Below, one piece after another: positions 45,880 through 56,436 of a stretch of 64,000 nt of DNA. Position numbers and translations under genes: made by a program. The number at the start of each line of letters is the position of its first letter. Within the stretch, counting starts at the first letter, position 1. The notes beneath the pieces were generated by a model that worked only from the letters and a program-made list of their open reading frames with translations, did no database searches and was not told where the DNA came from. The DNA comes from Gonocerus acuteangulatus (taxonomy: Eukaryota; Arthropoda; Insecta; Hemiptera; Coreidae), in contig OX328132.1 of the NCBI GenBank assembly GCA_946811695.1, positions 125,714,882-125,778,881 of the forward strand, in the 5' to 3' direction.

Positions 45880-46470
45880 CTTGAGGGGGAATTGAGGATC
45901 GGGACTTGCTGATGAGTCATAAAATGTTTAACTCTCGGGACCTTTGGATCGGGACTTGCTGTTGAGTTATTAATGGTTTAACTCTTTGGACTTGAGGATT
46001 GGGACTTGCTGATGAGTTATAAATGGTTAAACTCTTGGGAATTGAGGATCGGGACTTGCTGATGAGTTATAAATGGTTTAAGTCTTTGGACTTGAGGATT
46101 GGGACTTGCTGATGAGTTATAAATGGTTTAAGTCTTTAGTCATGAGGATTGGGACTTGCTGATGAGTTATAAATGGTTTAAGTCTTTGGACTTGAGGATT
46201 GGGACTTGCTGATGAGTTATGAATGGTTTAAGACTTTGGACTTGTGAATTGGGACTTGCTGTTGAGTTATAAATGGTTTAAGTCTTTGGACCTGAGGATT
46301 GGGACTTGCTGTTGAGTTATAAATGGTTTAAGTCATTGGACTTGAGGATTGGGACTTGCTATTGAGTTATAAATGGTTAAACTCTTGTGAATTGAGTATC
46401 GGGACTTGCTGATGAGTTATAAATGGTACAACTCTTGGGATCTCCAGATCGAAACTTGCTATTGATGCAT
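45880..46470 (+). repeat. 50-bp minisatellite
   Basis: About 11 units contain GGGACTTGCTGATGAGTTAT and AAATGGTTTAA. Confidence 0.93.
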
Positions 46471-46904
46471 CAAGAGTTAAACTCGCGAGTCCTTCGAGTA
46501 GAACCTTGCTTTTGGGCGTTTGACATTTTGAATGTGCCGATTAGTTGTACAGCTAGCGAATTAGGAAAGCCTAGCCGATTCGAAGATAAAGGCCTCATTG
46601 CTCCAATCTCTTATCGGCCCGATCTTGAATTGCCTCGTAACCTATCGGTGCTTCGCGAGATTGCTACATCTTCAAGGTTCCTGCCTACGAATCATCCTCT
46701 CACTGCCTTTATCACACCTAGATTAGGACGTTATTTGTTTAACATTTTAGAAACGTGACTTATCATTTCTGTCTTATTATGGCAACAAAAAGACAATGTG
46801 TACAATATCAAGCTGGATATTTTTACTGTATTCGCACTTGTGTTAGCCTTGGACCATCACACACTGCGATTACGTAGTTAATATTTTTTTTAAGACTGGA
46901 AATA
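46471..46904. other. Unique DNA with an unassigned open stretch
   Basis: A 111-codon plus-strand frame (46423-46758) starts in the satellite and continues about 85 codons into unique sequence. It resembles no family I recognise. The target duplication AAGACTGGAAATA of the Jockey insertion ends here (46892-46904). Confidence 0.35.
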
Positions 46905-48069
46905 TTTTTTTTTTATTTATTTAAAATCTGTACAAATTATAAATAGTACAATGATCATGTTTGATGATGCAGATATTATGTACAAGTTGACAAAAACGGT
47001 AAAAGTAAAATAAAATAAAAAAACATACAAAATATGGAAGGAAACAACCACTGTTGGCAGTTCCACAGATGACGCAGTAAATATTTTGATGGTCACGATA
47101 ACCATCAAAGTAAGTAAATTGTCTCGGGGTCACTGTCTCTTGAGCCGCCTGGGAGGATTGTTTGGATGGGATTGGGATGATAAGGATTGACCTTCGGGAT
47201 TAGGATGGTAGGGCAATTTGGAGTGTAACATTTGGAAACGGGTTTTAGCAAGGTCAAGGAAAAATGGAATGTTGAGGTCATTGTGAAGGGTTTTGTTTGA
47301 GACGTAGAAAGGGGCATTCACAATTTTACGGAGCACTTTTGACTGGAATGCCTGTATTCTGTTGCTGTTGGATGGTTTTGCAGATCCCCAGAGTTCAAGT
47401 CCGTATGTCCATATTGGTCGAATGATTGTTTTGTATATCGTTAGTTTGTTCTGTATTGCTAATTTAGATGAGGGTCCAAGGATTCGTCTAAGTAGTCCGT
47501 ATCTTTTGTTCAGTTCTTGTCTTTTCAGTCTCGTGTGAGGGTTCCATGTCAGTCGGCTGTCAAGGTATAATCCTAGATATCGAACCTCGCTGGATACTGG
47601 TAGTGGAGTGCTTTTGAGATGTACAGAAGGGCATGATCTCCGGTTGAGAGTGAATGTAACCTGCTTACATTTTTCCGGGTTGATGTTTACTCTCCACATT
47701 TCACTCCAATGTTGTATGGCGGTAAGATGTTCCTGCAGGTGTTGGGATGCTACTGAGGGATCAGGGGAAGTTGATAGGATGGCAGTATCATCTGCGTAGG
47801 TTGTTAGTAGGGTTTGGGGGTGTGTGGGAATATCCGCAGTGTAACGAATGAAAAGGAGAGGACCAATAATACTCCCTTGAGGGACTCCAGCATTTATGGG
47901 GCAGGTCGGGGAAAGAGTTGTACCATATTTGACTTGGAAGGATCTGTTTGACAGGTAGGATTTGAGGATAAGGAAATAGGTGTGTGGAAGTATAAGCTTT
48001 ACTTTGTAAAGTAATCCCGGGTGCCAAACCCGATCGAATGCTTGAGCAACGTCGAGAAAGGCACTCGTG
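46905..48069 (-). pseudogene. 5'-truncated Jockey-clade LINE
   Basis: Reading down from 48069, the frame begins inside the reverse transcriptase (AFLDVAQAFDRVWH, then AGVPQGS and YADDTAIL). It continues through NPEKCKQVTF and RYLGLYLDSRLTWNPH to the ORF2 end near 47107. A 3' UTR and a poly(A) tail (T-rich at 46905) follow. The frame is uninterrupted over about 320 codons. It is flanked by the exact 13-bp duplication AAGACTGGAAATA (46892-46904, 48070-48082). It belongs to the same clade as 41542-42412 but is a different copy. Confidence 0.94.
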
Positions 48070-48195
48070 AAGACTGGAAATAAGATTTATTCTTGAAGGA
48101 TTCCTTTTCTCATGTTCTTTGGTCGTGCCTTCGTGAGAAACATATATAAAATTATAAAAAAATTTGTCATTTTATTTTTTTAAGAAAAAGAAAAA

Positions 48196-48310
48196 AAAAG
48201 TCCGACTCCCAGGAACTGCGTCATCTAAGCGGGGTTCAAATCTCTATTGCTATTAGTAAAGCAATAGTAGCAGTTATTGGAGGGGTTTGATCTTTTGTGA
48301 AAAACACAGA
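48196..48310 (+). repeat. Partial dispersed repeat family X
   Basis: GTCCGACTCCCAGGAACTGC and GGTTTGATCTTTTGTGAAA parallel 390-500. Confidence 0.55.
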
Positions 48311-48639
48311 ATAAAATCTGGAAGAGAAAATCTCCACTCCCAGTCCTGAATGAAATCATAAAAATAAATACATTATCTTTAAAGCTATCTAGGATTTCAA
48401 AATGTTCAGTAGTCCGGTTCTATAAGAACATTAAAGGGAGATAGGATGGCTAGAGGAGGTCATGGACTCGAAGGTAATGTCGGATATTTCCGGGACAAGG
48501 CGCAGGATTTCCGGTCCAAGATTGATGCACCATTTGCTCCGAGACCGGTTTCAGGTAGTTAGTCCTCCAGGTTGGCGGCTAATAAGGTAAGAGGGACTAG
48601 GTTATATATCCTACCGATGTAGAGTGAAGAAGGCAATGC
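48311..48639. other. Intergenic DNA
   Basis: No supported features. Confidence 0.4.
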
Positions 48640-49525
48640 GAAATATTCGGGAAGATAATGTGATAAGTTGTACAAAATTGAAATGTTTAATCGCTGGAAC
48701 ATTGGAGGTTAATGTTCTTAGTGAACTATGTTGTGTGCGAGCGATCATTGAAATTGTGGTATTTCGAAGTTTAATGGAATTAGGAGGTATGCAGTGTGCG
48801 TGCGATGAATGTAAATGTTTACTCCCTTGTATATCGAAGATTAATGGAATTAGGGGCTACGTAGTAGGCGTGTGGTGAATGGAATTGTGTACTCCTTGGT
48901 ATATCGGAGTTAATGGAATTAGGAGCTATGTAATGTGCGTGCGATGAATGTAAATGTTTACTCCCTTGTATATCGAAGATTAATGGAATCAGGGGCTACG
49001 TAGTAGGCGTGTGGTGAATGGAATTGTGTACTCCTTGGTATATCGGAGTTAATGGAATTAGGAGCTATGTAATGTGCGTGCGATGAATGTAAATGTTTAC
49101 TCCCTTGTATATCGAAGATTAATGGAATCAGGGGCTACGTAGTAGGCGTGTGGTGAATGGAATTGTGTACTCCTTGGTATATCGGAGTTAATGGAATTAG
49201 GAGCTATGTAATGTGCGTGCGATGAATGGAAATGTTTACTCCCTTGTATATCGAAGATTAATGGAATCAGGGGCTACGTAGTAGGCGTGTGGTGAATGGA
49301 ATTGTGTACTCCTTGGTATATCGGAGTTAATGGAATTAGGAGCTATGTAATGTGCGTGCGATGAATGGAAATGTTTACTCCCTTGTATATCGAAGATTAA
49401 TGGAATCAGGGGCTACGTAGTAGGTGTGTGGTGAATGGAATTAGGGGCTACGTAGTAGGCGTGCGATGAATGGAAATGTTTACTCCCTGGTATATCGGAG
49501 ATTAACGAAATCAGGGGCTACGTAG
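48640..49525 (+). repeat. 139-bp dimeric satellite
   Basis: Pairs of related units of about 70 bp (CTCCCTTGTATATCGAAGAT / CTCCTTGGTATATCGGAGTT) repeat every 139-140 bp (48804, 48943, 49083...), about six times. Confidence 0.92.
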
Positions 49526-49574
49526 AGTACGCCAGTTATTTTATATATTTATATTGTTTTGCTTATTGTTAGGA

Positions 49575-49775
49575 CATTGGATTAGAATGCTTGGATTCGT
49601 CTCAAGTTCATTGTTTTCGCAGTTCCCCAGAGTTCTGATCCGTATCTCCAAATGGGTTGCAGTAGTTTTTGGTAAATGATTAGTTTGTTTCAGTACTTAA
49701 ATGTTATTTGCGGTTCAATAGTCTCTAGAGTTGTCCAAATAGTATTCTGTCTTTTAAGTTTTAAGTGATGATGGC
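49575..49775 (-). pseudogene. Decayed Jockey LINE fragment
   Basis: Nucleotide similarity to 47340-47530 (CCCCAGAGTTC, TTAGTTTGTT). Too decayed to translate. Confidence 0.65.
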
Positions 49776-51412
49776 AGATAAGTCTTCCTTAGTTGTATTT
49801 AAATCCCGCTTCTTAGCTTTTCTCCTATATTCCCAGGAAGACGCTTTTTATGAAATGACCACCTGTGCATCTGTTTGGTTTGCTGTTTTTCATTTTTCGT
49901 TTGACTGCTTTCACATTTGATTTTTTATTTGTTTTATGATAATTTATTTGCTTTTGTTTTGTTTTTTTTTGTTTATGCATGTATTTCTTATTCTTTTCCA
50001 ACCGCTCTTTCCTTTTTTTTTTATTGACATATTTTCTATATCGCTATATGTATATCAATTTCGCCCTGTATATATTGAATCAAGTTAGTAGTCATTATTT
50101 AGAATAATCCTTTAATTTTTGTGATACATAAAATATATTATTATGCCAAAATGTACTCCTTTGTATGGGGCTTGTCCCAAGAACAAATAAATATTATTAT
50201 TATTTAATAATATAGTTCAATTTAATTATTGAAGGAATGCGAATATCCCAAAACCCCTTCATATACACTCCTTTCTTTGAATTGGTGTGTAAAGATGTTT
50301 TAATTTATTATATATGATTTTGTAAACACCTTTAGAGTTTATATATATACGGATAGATTCAAACACGTATTTTTTAATTTGCTTATCTCCTATGTAAATT
50401 TATTTCTTATCCTTAAAGGACAAAGACCAGCGTAATTGTTTTGTTTTTTTCATTCATATACTAATTTAAGCCACTGTTATTTTAATGATTCCGGGCTCCG
50501 TCACCGGATTAACATAAGCGAGTTTTCTTTCTATGGGGAGAGAAAGAAATCGCACTAATACTACGACAAAAAGGACATTAAGTAAAGTTTCATGAATTTT
50601 AAGGAGTTCCGCTGTTAAACTGAGCAAAAACGCCATCTGAGTGCCATTTGCCTTGCTACAAGCGCCCCTTTCACCTAGTGGCCTTGCTTTTTATTGAAAG
50701 TTCCAATCAAAAAATTACACTATTTCTATTGAATGACAGCGTTTGCTAGAAGCAATTATAAATCTTTTTTTCAACTTTTTAATTTACGAGGTTCTTTAAT
50801 CATGAAATGAACTGGTAAAATGGCGGCTTTGACATTTCCCACTCGAGGCAGTGCTCAGCCTGCCTGACATTAAGCTTCGTCCTCAGAGATAAAGGAGGCC
50901 TAAAGAAGGCTGTAAAAATCCAGCGCGTTACTACCTCGGCTTGACAAGGATAGAGCAGAAACTTGGAGTAGGATTCATCATAGGTCATGGTCTAGCTAGG
51001 CTAGCTCTTAGAGCAGGTATTATAGAAGCCGTCACCTTTCCAACAGTTGGAAAGACAAACATTATCATCTGAGGGCCATTTTACCGGATTTCCTTACTAC
51101 GGGTTGAAGTGCGAGAAATTTCAGCGTTTTATAACACATAGATGTATATGTTGATAAACAAATCCTCCTGTGGATAATAACTTGAATTAGGGTCTCCCCT
51201 AAGTAGGTTGGAGAGATCAGATTCCTACCTAAGGCCACGAGGTAGGAAAACAACCCAACCCGAAAAGTACCTTTTCCGGCAGCAATACCGGCATACCGAG
51301 CAATACGACCTTCCTAGGCCATACCGCCTCCAAGGGCTTCACCATCGCCTCCGTTAATACCGCCACTCCGGGCAATACCGCCTCCACGACTTACATCACC
51401 GCACCGGTAATG
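49776..51412. other. Intergenic DNA, no gene recognised
   Basis: AT-rich to 50750, then mixed. Short open frames at 50800-51253 (-) have no recognisable similarity. Confidence 0.4.
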
Positions 51413-51835
51413 TAGGAAATCTAGTCCACTAATAGAGTACACCAGATCCACGCTACCCCCCCCCCCCCCCACTCTTACAGAGAAGGAACATCAATTCTGG
51501 GAATGAAGGAAATCTAGACCACTAATAGTGTACAGCAGATCCACGCTACCCACCCCCACTCCTACAGAGAAGAAACATCAATTCTGGGAATGAAGGAAAT
51601 CTAGACCACTAATAGTGTACAGCAGATCCACCCCCCCCCCCCACCACACACTCCTACAGAGAAGGATCATAAATTCTGGGAATGAAGGAAATCTAGACCA
51701 CTAATAGTGTACAGCATATCCACGCTATCCCCCCCCCCACACTCCTACAGAGAAAGATCATAAATTCTGGGAATGAAGGAAATCTAGACCACTAATATTG
51801 TACAGCAGATCCACGCTACCCCCTTCAACGGCAGA
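51413..51835 (+). repeat. Tandem repeat of about 95 bp with C-runs
   Basis: About five units contain GGAAATCTAGACCACTAATA and CTCCTACAGAGAAG, with variable C-runs. Confidence 0.9.
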
Positions 51836-52132
51836 GAAGTAACATTATACTGGTTGCCTGTGTATGTAGATTTATTTGAGTGGGTACGCGTAGGATCCCA
51901 CCTGGTTGTCCCACTTTTCCATATAAAGCTCTCTCTATAAATCTATTGATAAGGATTGAATTTATTTTGTCTTTATAATTATAGTCAGTATAATTATGTT
52001 TATTTGACCTTTAACCTGAAGTATTATATTAACCCCGCTGAAGATCCTTTTGTCTACTATCCTCATATTTTCTGTGTATTATACTAGTGTTTCGTCTCCC
52101 ACCCCCTCAACCTCGGTAAAAAAGCAAACCAC

Positions 52133-52134
<2 letters not shown>
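51836..52134. other. Intergenic DNA
   Basis: Nothing is recognised. Confidence 0.4.

Positions 52135-52178
<44 letters not shown>
52135..52178. repeat. (TA)n microsatellite
   Basis: A TA run of about 44 bp. Confidence 0.95.
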
Positions 52179-52184
<6 letters not shown>

Positions 52185-52482
52185 TATTAATAGTCTTTGC
52201 TATGATGTTGTTGTCTATGAAATGTTTTTTTCTAAGTAACCTTGAGAACGGTTTGCGTCTGGAACAAAATGAGATAGAAACTTGCGGTTAGCAGGACTTA
52301 ACTACATTTTTAGTCTAGTTTCATCCCCTTGAGTATTTTCATCTACTTCCGTTACACCCTGAATAGCTAGTCTCGGATATTGCATAGATTGTTTCGGATA
52401 ATATATAGCTAATCTCAGATATTACAGATCTAGTATCATATACAAGGTGTATAGCAACTTCATGACAATACTCCAGGGGGGG

Positions 52483-52662
52483 GGGGTCTCCCGTGGTCTA
52501 GTGGCTAGCACCTTAGATTCATAACAGGGAGATGGTGGGTTCGATTCCCACTGGCGGCAGGAATTATCTCATCCCACGGCTCGTTGGGAAAATTCCTCGC
52601 TGCACCCTGGAAGTCGGCGCTAATGGCCTAGCCCGCGAAGCGCCATAAAAAAAAAAAAAAAA
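52483..52662 (+). mobile_element. tRNA-derived SINE
   Basis: Head GGGGTCTCCCGTGGTCTAGT, box B GGTTCGATTCCCAC, tail hairpin GGCGC...GCGCC and a poly(A) tail. The 10-bp duplication ACTCCAGGGG flanks it (52470-52479, 52663-52672). Confidence 0.94.
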
Positions 52663-52672
52663 ACTCCAGGGG

Positions 52673-53270
52673 ATGAACCTAGAGAAAAAATGTAGTTCAA
52701 CACCACCAACACACACAATTTTCTCTGATTTTACTCATTCGTTTGAACGATTCATTACATTTTTGAAATCAGCATTAAATTTTCTTTAAGGCTAATGCAC
52801 GTTCAATGTTCAAAGTTATCTGATACATACCGTAATATCAATTCAAAAAGTAGAAATTAATAAAAGCTTCTGGCTAGCGACAACATTTCGAAAATCACAA
52901 CTCTTCCAAAAAAAATCTTGCAGGCGGCCGAATCTCACAAACGTTGTTAAATTTACTCAGCTTTCCAACGGTGTACTGAGAATTGAGATTATCTCTCAAT
53001 TTCATAATGTAATTGAAATTCAAGAGTAAAAAAACATCAAGTAAATAAAAGTAAAATTATCTTTATGTTCGTGATATTATCAGAAATATATGAAAATTAT
53101 TTTTAATGAATTTGATATTTAATGATTAGAGTAAGTCTTACATAAAAGTTGAATAAAAAAAAAATGAAAAAAAGACATCGATAATTACGATCTTACAACT
53201 GGCCTCCTTCCAGAACCACCGGGACTGAACACTCATAGAACCACCTACCATATGCGATACACCCTGCATA
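52673..53270. other. AT-rich intergenic DNA
   Basis: No gene is recognised. Confidence 0.4.
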
Positions 53271-54530
53271 ATACATGTAGTCTAGGATATTATATAGTCT
53301 TAGAAATGAAATAGCAAGTTTGGGATATTATAAAGCTAGTCTTGGATATTATAGAGCTAGTCTCGGTTATTACATAGCTAGTTTCGGATATTATATAACT
53401 CATAAATGCTTCCTAGCAATGATTATTAATATAATATAATATATATTCCAGACATATTTCGTTCTAAAGGTTATACAGAAAAAACAGTTCACAGCCAACA
53501 AAATCATCACCATAAATAAATACATATGTGTTGCGTAAGTCCTGCTAGGAGGATACTCAAAACTAGCTATAACTAGCTCAACTCGTATACTATCTAAAGC
53601 TAGCTGCATAATATCTAAAACTAGCTATAACTAGCTCAACTCGTATACTATCCAAAGCTAGCTGCATAATATCTAAAACTAGCTATAACTAGCTCAACTG
53701 CCAACGGCCATAGCCACGTTGAATACACCGGTGCCCGTAGATCACCGAAGTTAAGCAACGTCGGGCGTGGTCAGTACCTGAATGGGTGACCGACCACGTG
53801 CTGTTGGCATTAGAAAAGGGTGGCAACCTGTAGATAGCCCGGCGCTAATGGCCAAGATGTAGATGCGCCGTAAAAAAAAAAATAAATAAATAAAAAAAAA
53901 AAACTAGCTCAACTCGTATACTATTCAAAGCTAGCTGCATAATATCTAAAACGAGCTATAAAGAATCCGATGCTAGCTATATAATATCCAAAACGAGCTG
54001 TATACTATCCAAAGCTAGCTGCATAATATCTAAAACGAGCTATAAATAATCCGATACTAGCTATATTATATCAAAAAAAGCTATATAATATCCAAAACGA
54101 GCTGTATAATATCCATGAAAAGCTATATAATATCCGAGAGTAGCTATATGATACCCAAAACTAGCTATATAATATCATGAGACATGTTATTTAGTCACTA
54201 GGAGACATTATACTATCCAAAGCTAGCTATATAATATCTAAAACTAGTTCTATAATATCCAAAACTAGCTATATACTATCCACAGCTAGCTTTATAATAT
54301 CCAAAACTAACTCAATAATTTCGAGAAAAACTATATAATATCCGAGATTAGCTATATTATATCCAAAACTAGATCTATAATCTCCAAAACTAGCTATATA
54401 ATATCCAAAGCTAGCTCTATAATATCCAAAACTAGCTCTATAATCTCCAAAACTAGCTATATAATCTCCAAAACTAGCTATATAATATCCAAATCTAGCT
54501 CTATAAAATCCAAAACTAGCTATATAATGG
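53271..54530 (+). repeat. Repeat field of about 21 bp (CTAGCTATATAATATCCAAA)
   Basis: Many short, variable units built from ACTAGCTATATAATATCCAAA, with CTCTATAAT and GAGCTG variants. It is interrupted by the 5S-derived SINE (53700-53901) and LINE A (54531-60548) and resumes at 60549-60940. Confidence 0.93.
53700..53901 (+). mobile_element. 5S rRNA-derived SINE
   Basis: The first part (53700-53811) is clearly 5S rRNA: GCCAACGGCCATAGCCACG at the start, GATCACCGAAGTTAAGCAAC (internal box A region), TCAGTACCTGAATGGGTGAC (intermediate element/box C) and GTTGGCATT at the end. It is shorter than a full 5S gene. A linker of about 25 bp joins it to GGCGCTAATGGCCAAG...GCGCC, the same hairpin that ends the tRNA-derived SINEs, followed by an A-rich tail. 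The 13-bp duplication AACTAGCTCAACT (53687-53699, 53902-53914) proves insertion into the 21-bp repeat field. It is not a functional rRNA gene. Confidence 0.93.
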
Positions 54531-54954
54531 GGGGTAAATGGGCGGGCTAAAGGGTTGCTGGAGCGGACGTGCTGATACGTGAGCCGTCCGACTTCTTATA
54601 GGAGCTCTGCTAAGCTATCGTGCCCTATTCCACTGCTTAGCATCTCCTAGTATACCTGATTCCCATCAACGCCTACTGCTGATCTCCCCGTGGTACCCCC
54701 TGGGCAACGTACTTATGGTGAACCCATAAGGACGGCGGACAGCAGAGGCGGGGATCCGCGATGAGGCAGGGACACCTCCCCTGCTGAGCGGATCCTCTCC
54801 TTCGGGAGGAACTGTGCCGGTCTGCCGGCCTAGGTGGCAGCCCCACCAGCAGACTCGGTGGCGAGGATTAGGGGTCTGAGTCACCTAAATAATCGTACCT
54901 ACAAGCTCAATAAGGAACACAGCCGGATTGCCCCTAACGGATAATCCAGAGGGA
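54531..54954 (+). other. 5' UTR of LINE A
   Basis: GC-rich compared with its surroundings, probably holding the internal promoter. It has small hairpins such as CTTATGG/CCATAAG near 54713-54731. Confidence 0.6.
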
Positions 54955-56421
54955 ATGCAGGACCCTCTAGATGACACACGCATGAACAAGGAACCCCCAA
55001 CGCCTCACGATATCATACCGTCAGCATCCCTCGTGGAAGCTACTGGTAGTTGTGTTTATAAAACTGGTGCGGATCAAAATATAACTTGCCCGAACCAGGA
55101 GTTGAAACAAGAAAACCTGAGTTCTCGGTATACTTTGGCTCCGTATAGTACGCCGTCAAGGTCTCCTGAGAAAAAGAAGGTGAAAAGAGGAAAGAGAAGA
55201 CTCCTAGAAGAACCTGGCACGATAGCTCACGAATTTGCGAAGTACATTATTACAAGCAGACAGGATGACCAAACCTTCACCAAGGTGTCTCCATTCTTGC
55301 TTAATAAAATTATACTGCAAGAACTGGGAAATGTAGCCGGAATCAGTAAAATGGCTAATGGTTCGTTACTGATAGAAGCAGCGACGCAGGCTCAATCAGA
55401 AAAAATATTAACGATTAAAACTCTGGGAGTATTTGGAGTTAAAGCAGAATTGCACAAAACTTTGAATACTTCCCGGGGTATGATTACCTGTTTTGATTTT
55501 GAGCACTCTAAAGACGAAGAAATATTAGAAGGTTTAAGGGATCAGGGTGTCGTTGCCGTACGCAGATTTTTCCGCAAGGAAAGGTCAACGAATGGCAACG
55601 ACGAAATCCTGAAATTTACTGGGAGTGTCATGTTAACATTCGACCGACCAGAGATCCCGACAAGCATAAATGCCGCGTTTTACAAATTAAAAGTCCGACC
55701 TTATATTCCAGCTCCTCTGAGGTGTTTTAGGTGCCAAAAGTTTGGCCATTCGGCGGTGAGGTGCAAGTCCGAGCGAGAGATTTGTATTTCTTGGAATCCT
55801 ACTCATAATCCGGATCTTTGCCCATCTCCCGCTAAATGCCCGAACTGTAATGGCCCTCACATGGCCCGTTCTAAGGAATGTCAAGAATATCAAATAGAGA
55901 AGGAAATCCAGAAAATGCGTGCCGAAATTAAAACATTGACATTTAGAGAAGCCAGAGTACTTGCGAAAAGTACATCTTATGCCTGGAGAGGTTCATACTC
56001 CAGTGCAGTACAAAATGTGACTAAAACGAAAGGAGCAATTGAAACAAGTATGAAAACTCCAACAGTGAACGAACCTACTTCCCACATGTACCCTATAACT
56101 GAAACATCTGGATCAAATCCACTTCCTCCCCCTATGCCCCGTCCATCCCTTCCTATCCCAGAATCTACCCCTATCCCTTCCCCTTCTACGATTACATCCA
56201 CCTCAATGGATGTGAATAAAGAATCGGGAAAAGATATTTCCCCTATAGTTAAGACCTCCCCACTACCTCCTTCTTCATTCTTGGAGGCGGGAAGCCTCGA
56301 AGGAGTGAAGGACGATGGTGGTGGGCCATTCCGCTTAGTAAAAGACAGGCGAAGGAAACCTGTAGATAAAGAGAAAAAGCGTAACACTAGGAAACCTCTT
56401 ACCGAGTCAGAACAAAAATAA
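54955..56421 (+). CDS. LINE A ORF1 (Gag-like RNA-binding protein)
   Basis: An uninterrupted frame of about 488 codons from the first ATG. A TTG nine codons upstream is also in frame but unlikely as a start. A basic segment (KKKVKRGKRR) precedes an RRM-like middle region. Three CCHC-type zinc-knuckle motifs follow, around CFRCQKFGHSAVRC, then C...C and CPNCNGPHMARSKEC (about residues 255-315). The C-terminal third is rich in Pro, Ser and Thr and ends basic. LINE ORF1 proteins of this type coat the RNA and escort it in the retrotransposition particle. ORF2 begins 15 bases after the stop. Confidence 0.9.
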   Translation: MQDPLDDTRMNKEPPTPHDIIPSASLVEATGSCVYKTGADQNITCPNQELKQENLSSRYTLAPYSTPSRSPEKKKVKRGKRRLLEEPGTIAHEFAKYIITSRQDDQTFTKVSPFLLNKIILQELGNVAGISKMANGSLLIEAATQAQSEKILTIKTLGVFGVKAELHKTLNTSRGMITCFDFEHSKDEEILEGLRDQGVVAVRRFFRKERSTNGNDEILKFTGSVMLTFDRPEIPTSINAAFYKLKVRPYIPAPLRCFRCQKFGHSAVRCKSEREICISWNPTHNPDLCPSPAKCPNCNGPHMARSKECQEYQIEKEIQKMRAEIKTLTFREARVLAKSTSYAWRGSYSSAVQNVTKTKGAIETSMKTPTVNEPTSHMYPITETSGSNPLPPPMPRPSLPIPESTPIPSPSTITSTSMDVNKESGKDISPIVKTSPLPPSSFLEAGSLEGVKDDGGGPFRLVKDRRRKPVDKEKKRNTRKPLTESEQK

Positions 56422-56436
56422 TTTATTATTATCTAA

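Noticed and set aside
45880..46470. Hammerhead cores (CTGATGAG) repeated in the 50-bp array
   Set aside because: The CTGATGAG is not followed by a GAAA in the right place, so the catalytic core is incomplete.
46423..46758. Possible novel 111-codon gene
   Set aside because: It begins in satellite sequence and has no recognisable motif. It is kept only as an unassigned open stretch.
53700..53811. Functional 5S rRNA gene
   Set aside because: It is shortened, fused to the SINE tail, ends in an A tail and is flanked by a target duplication.
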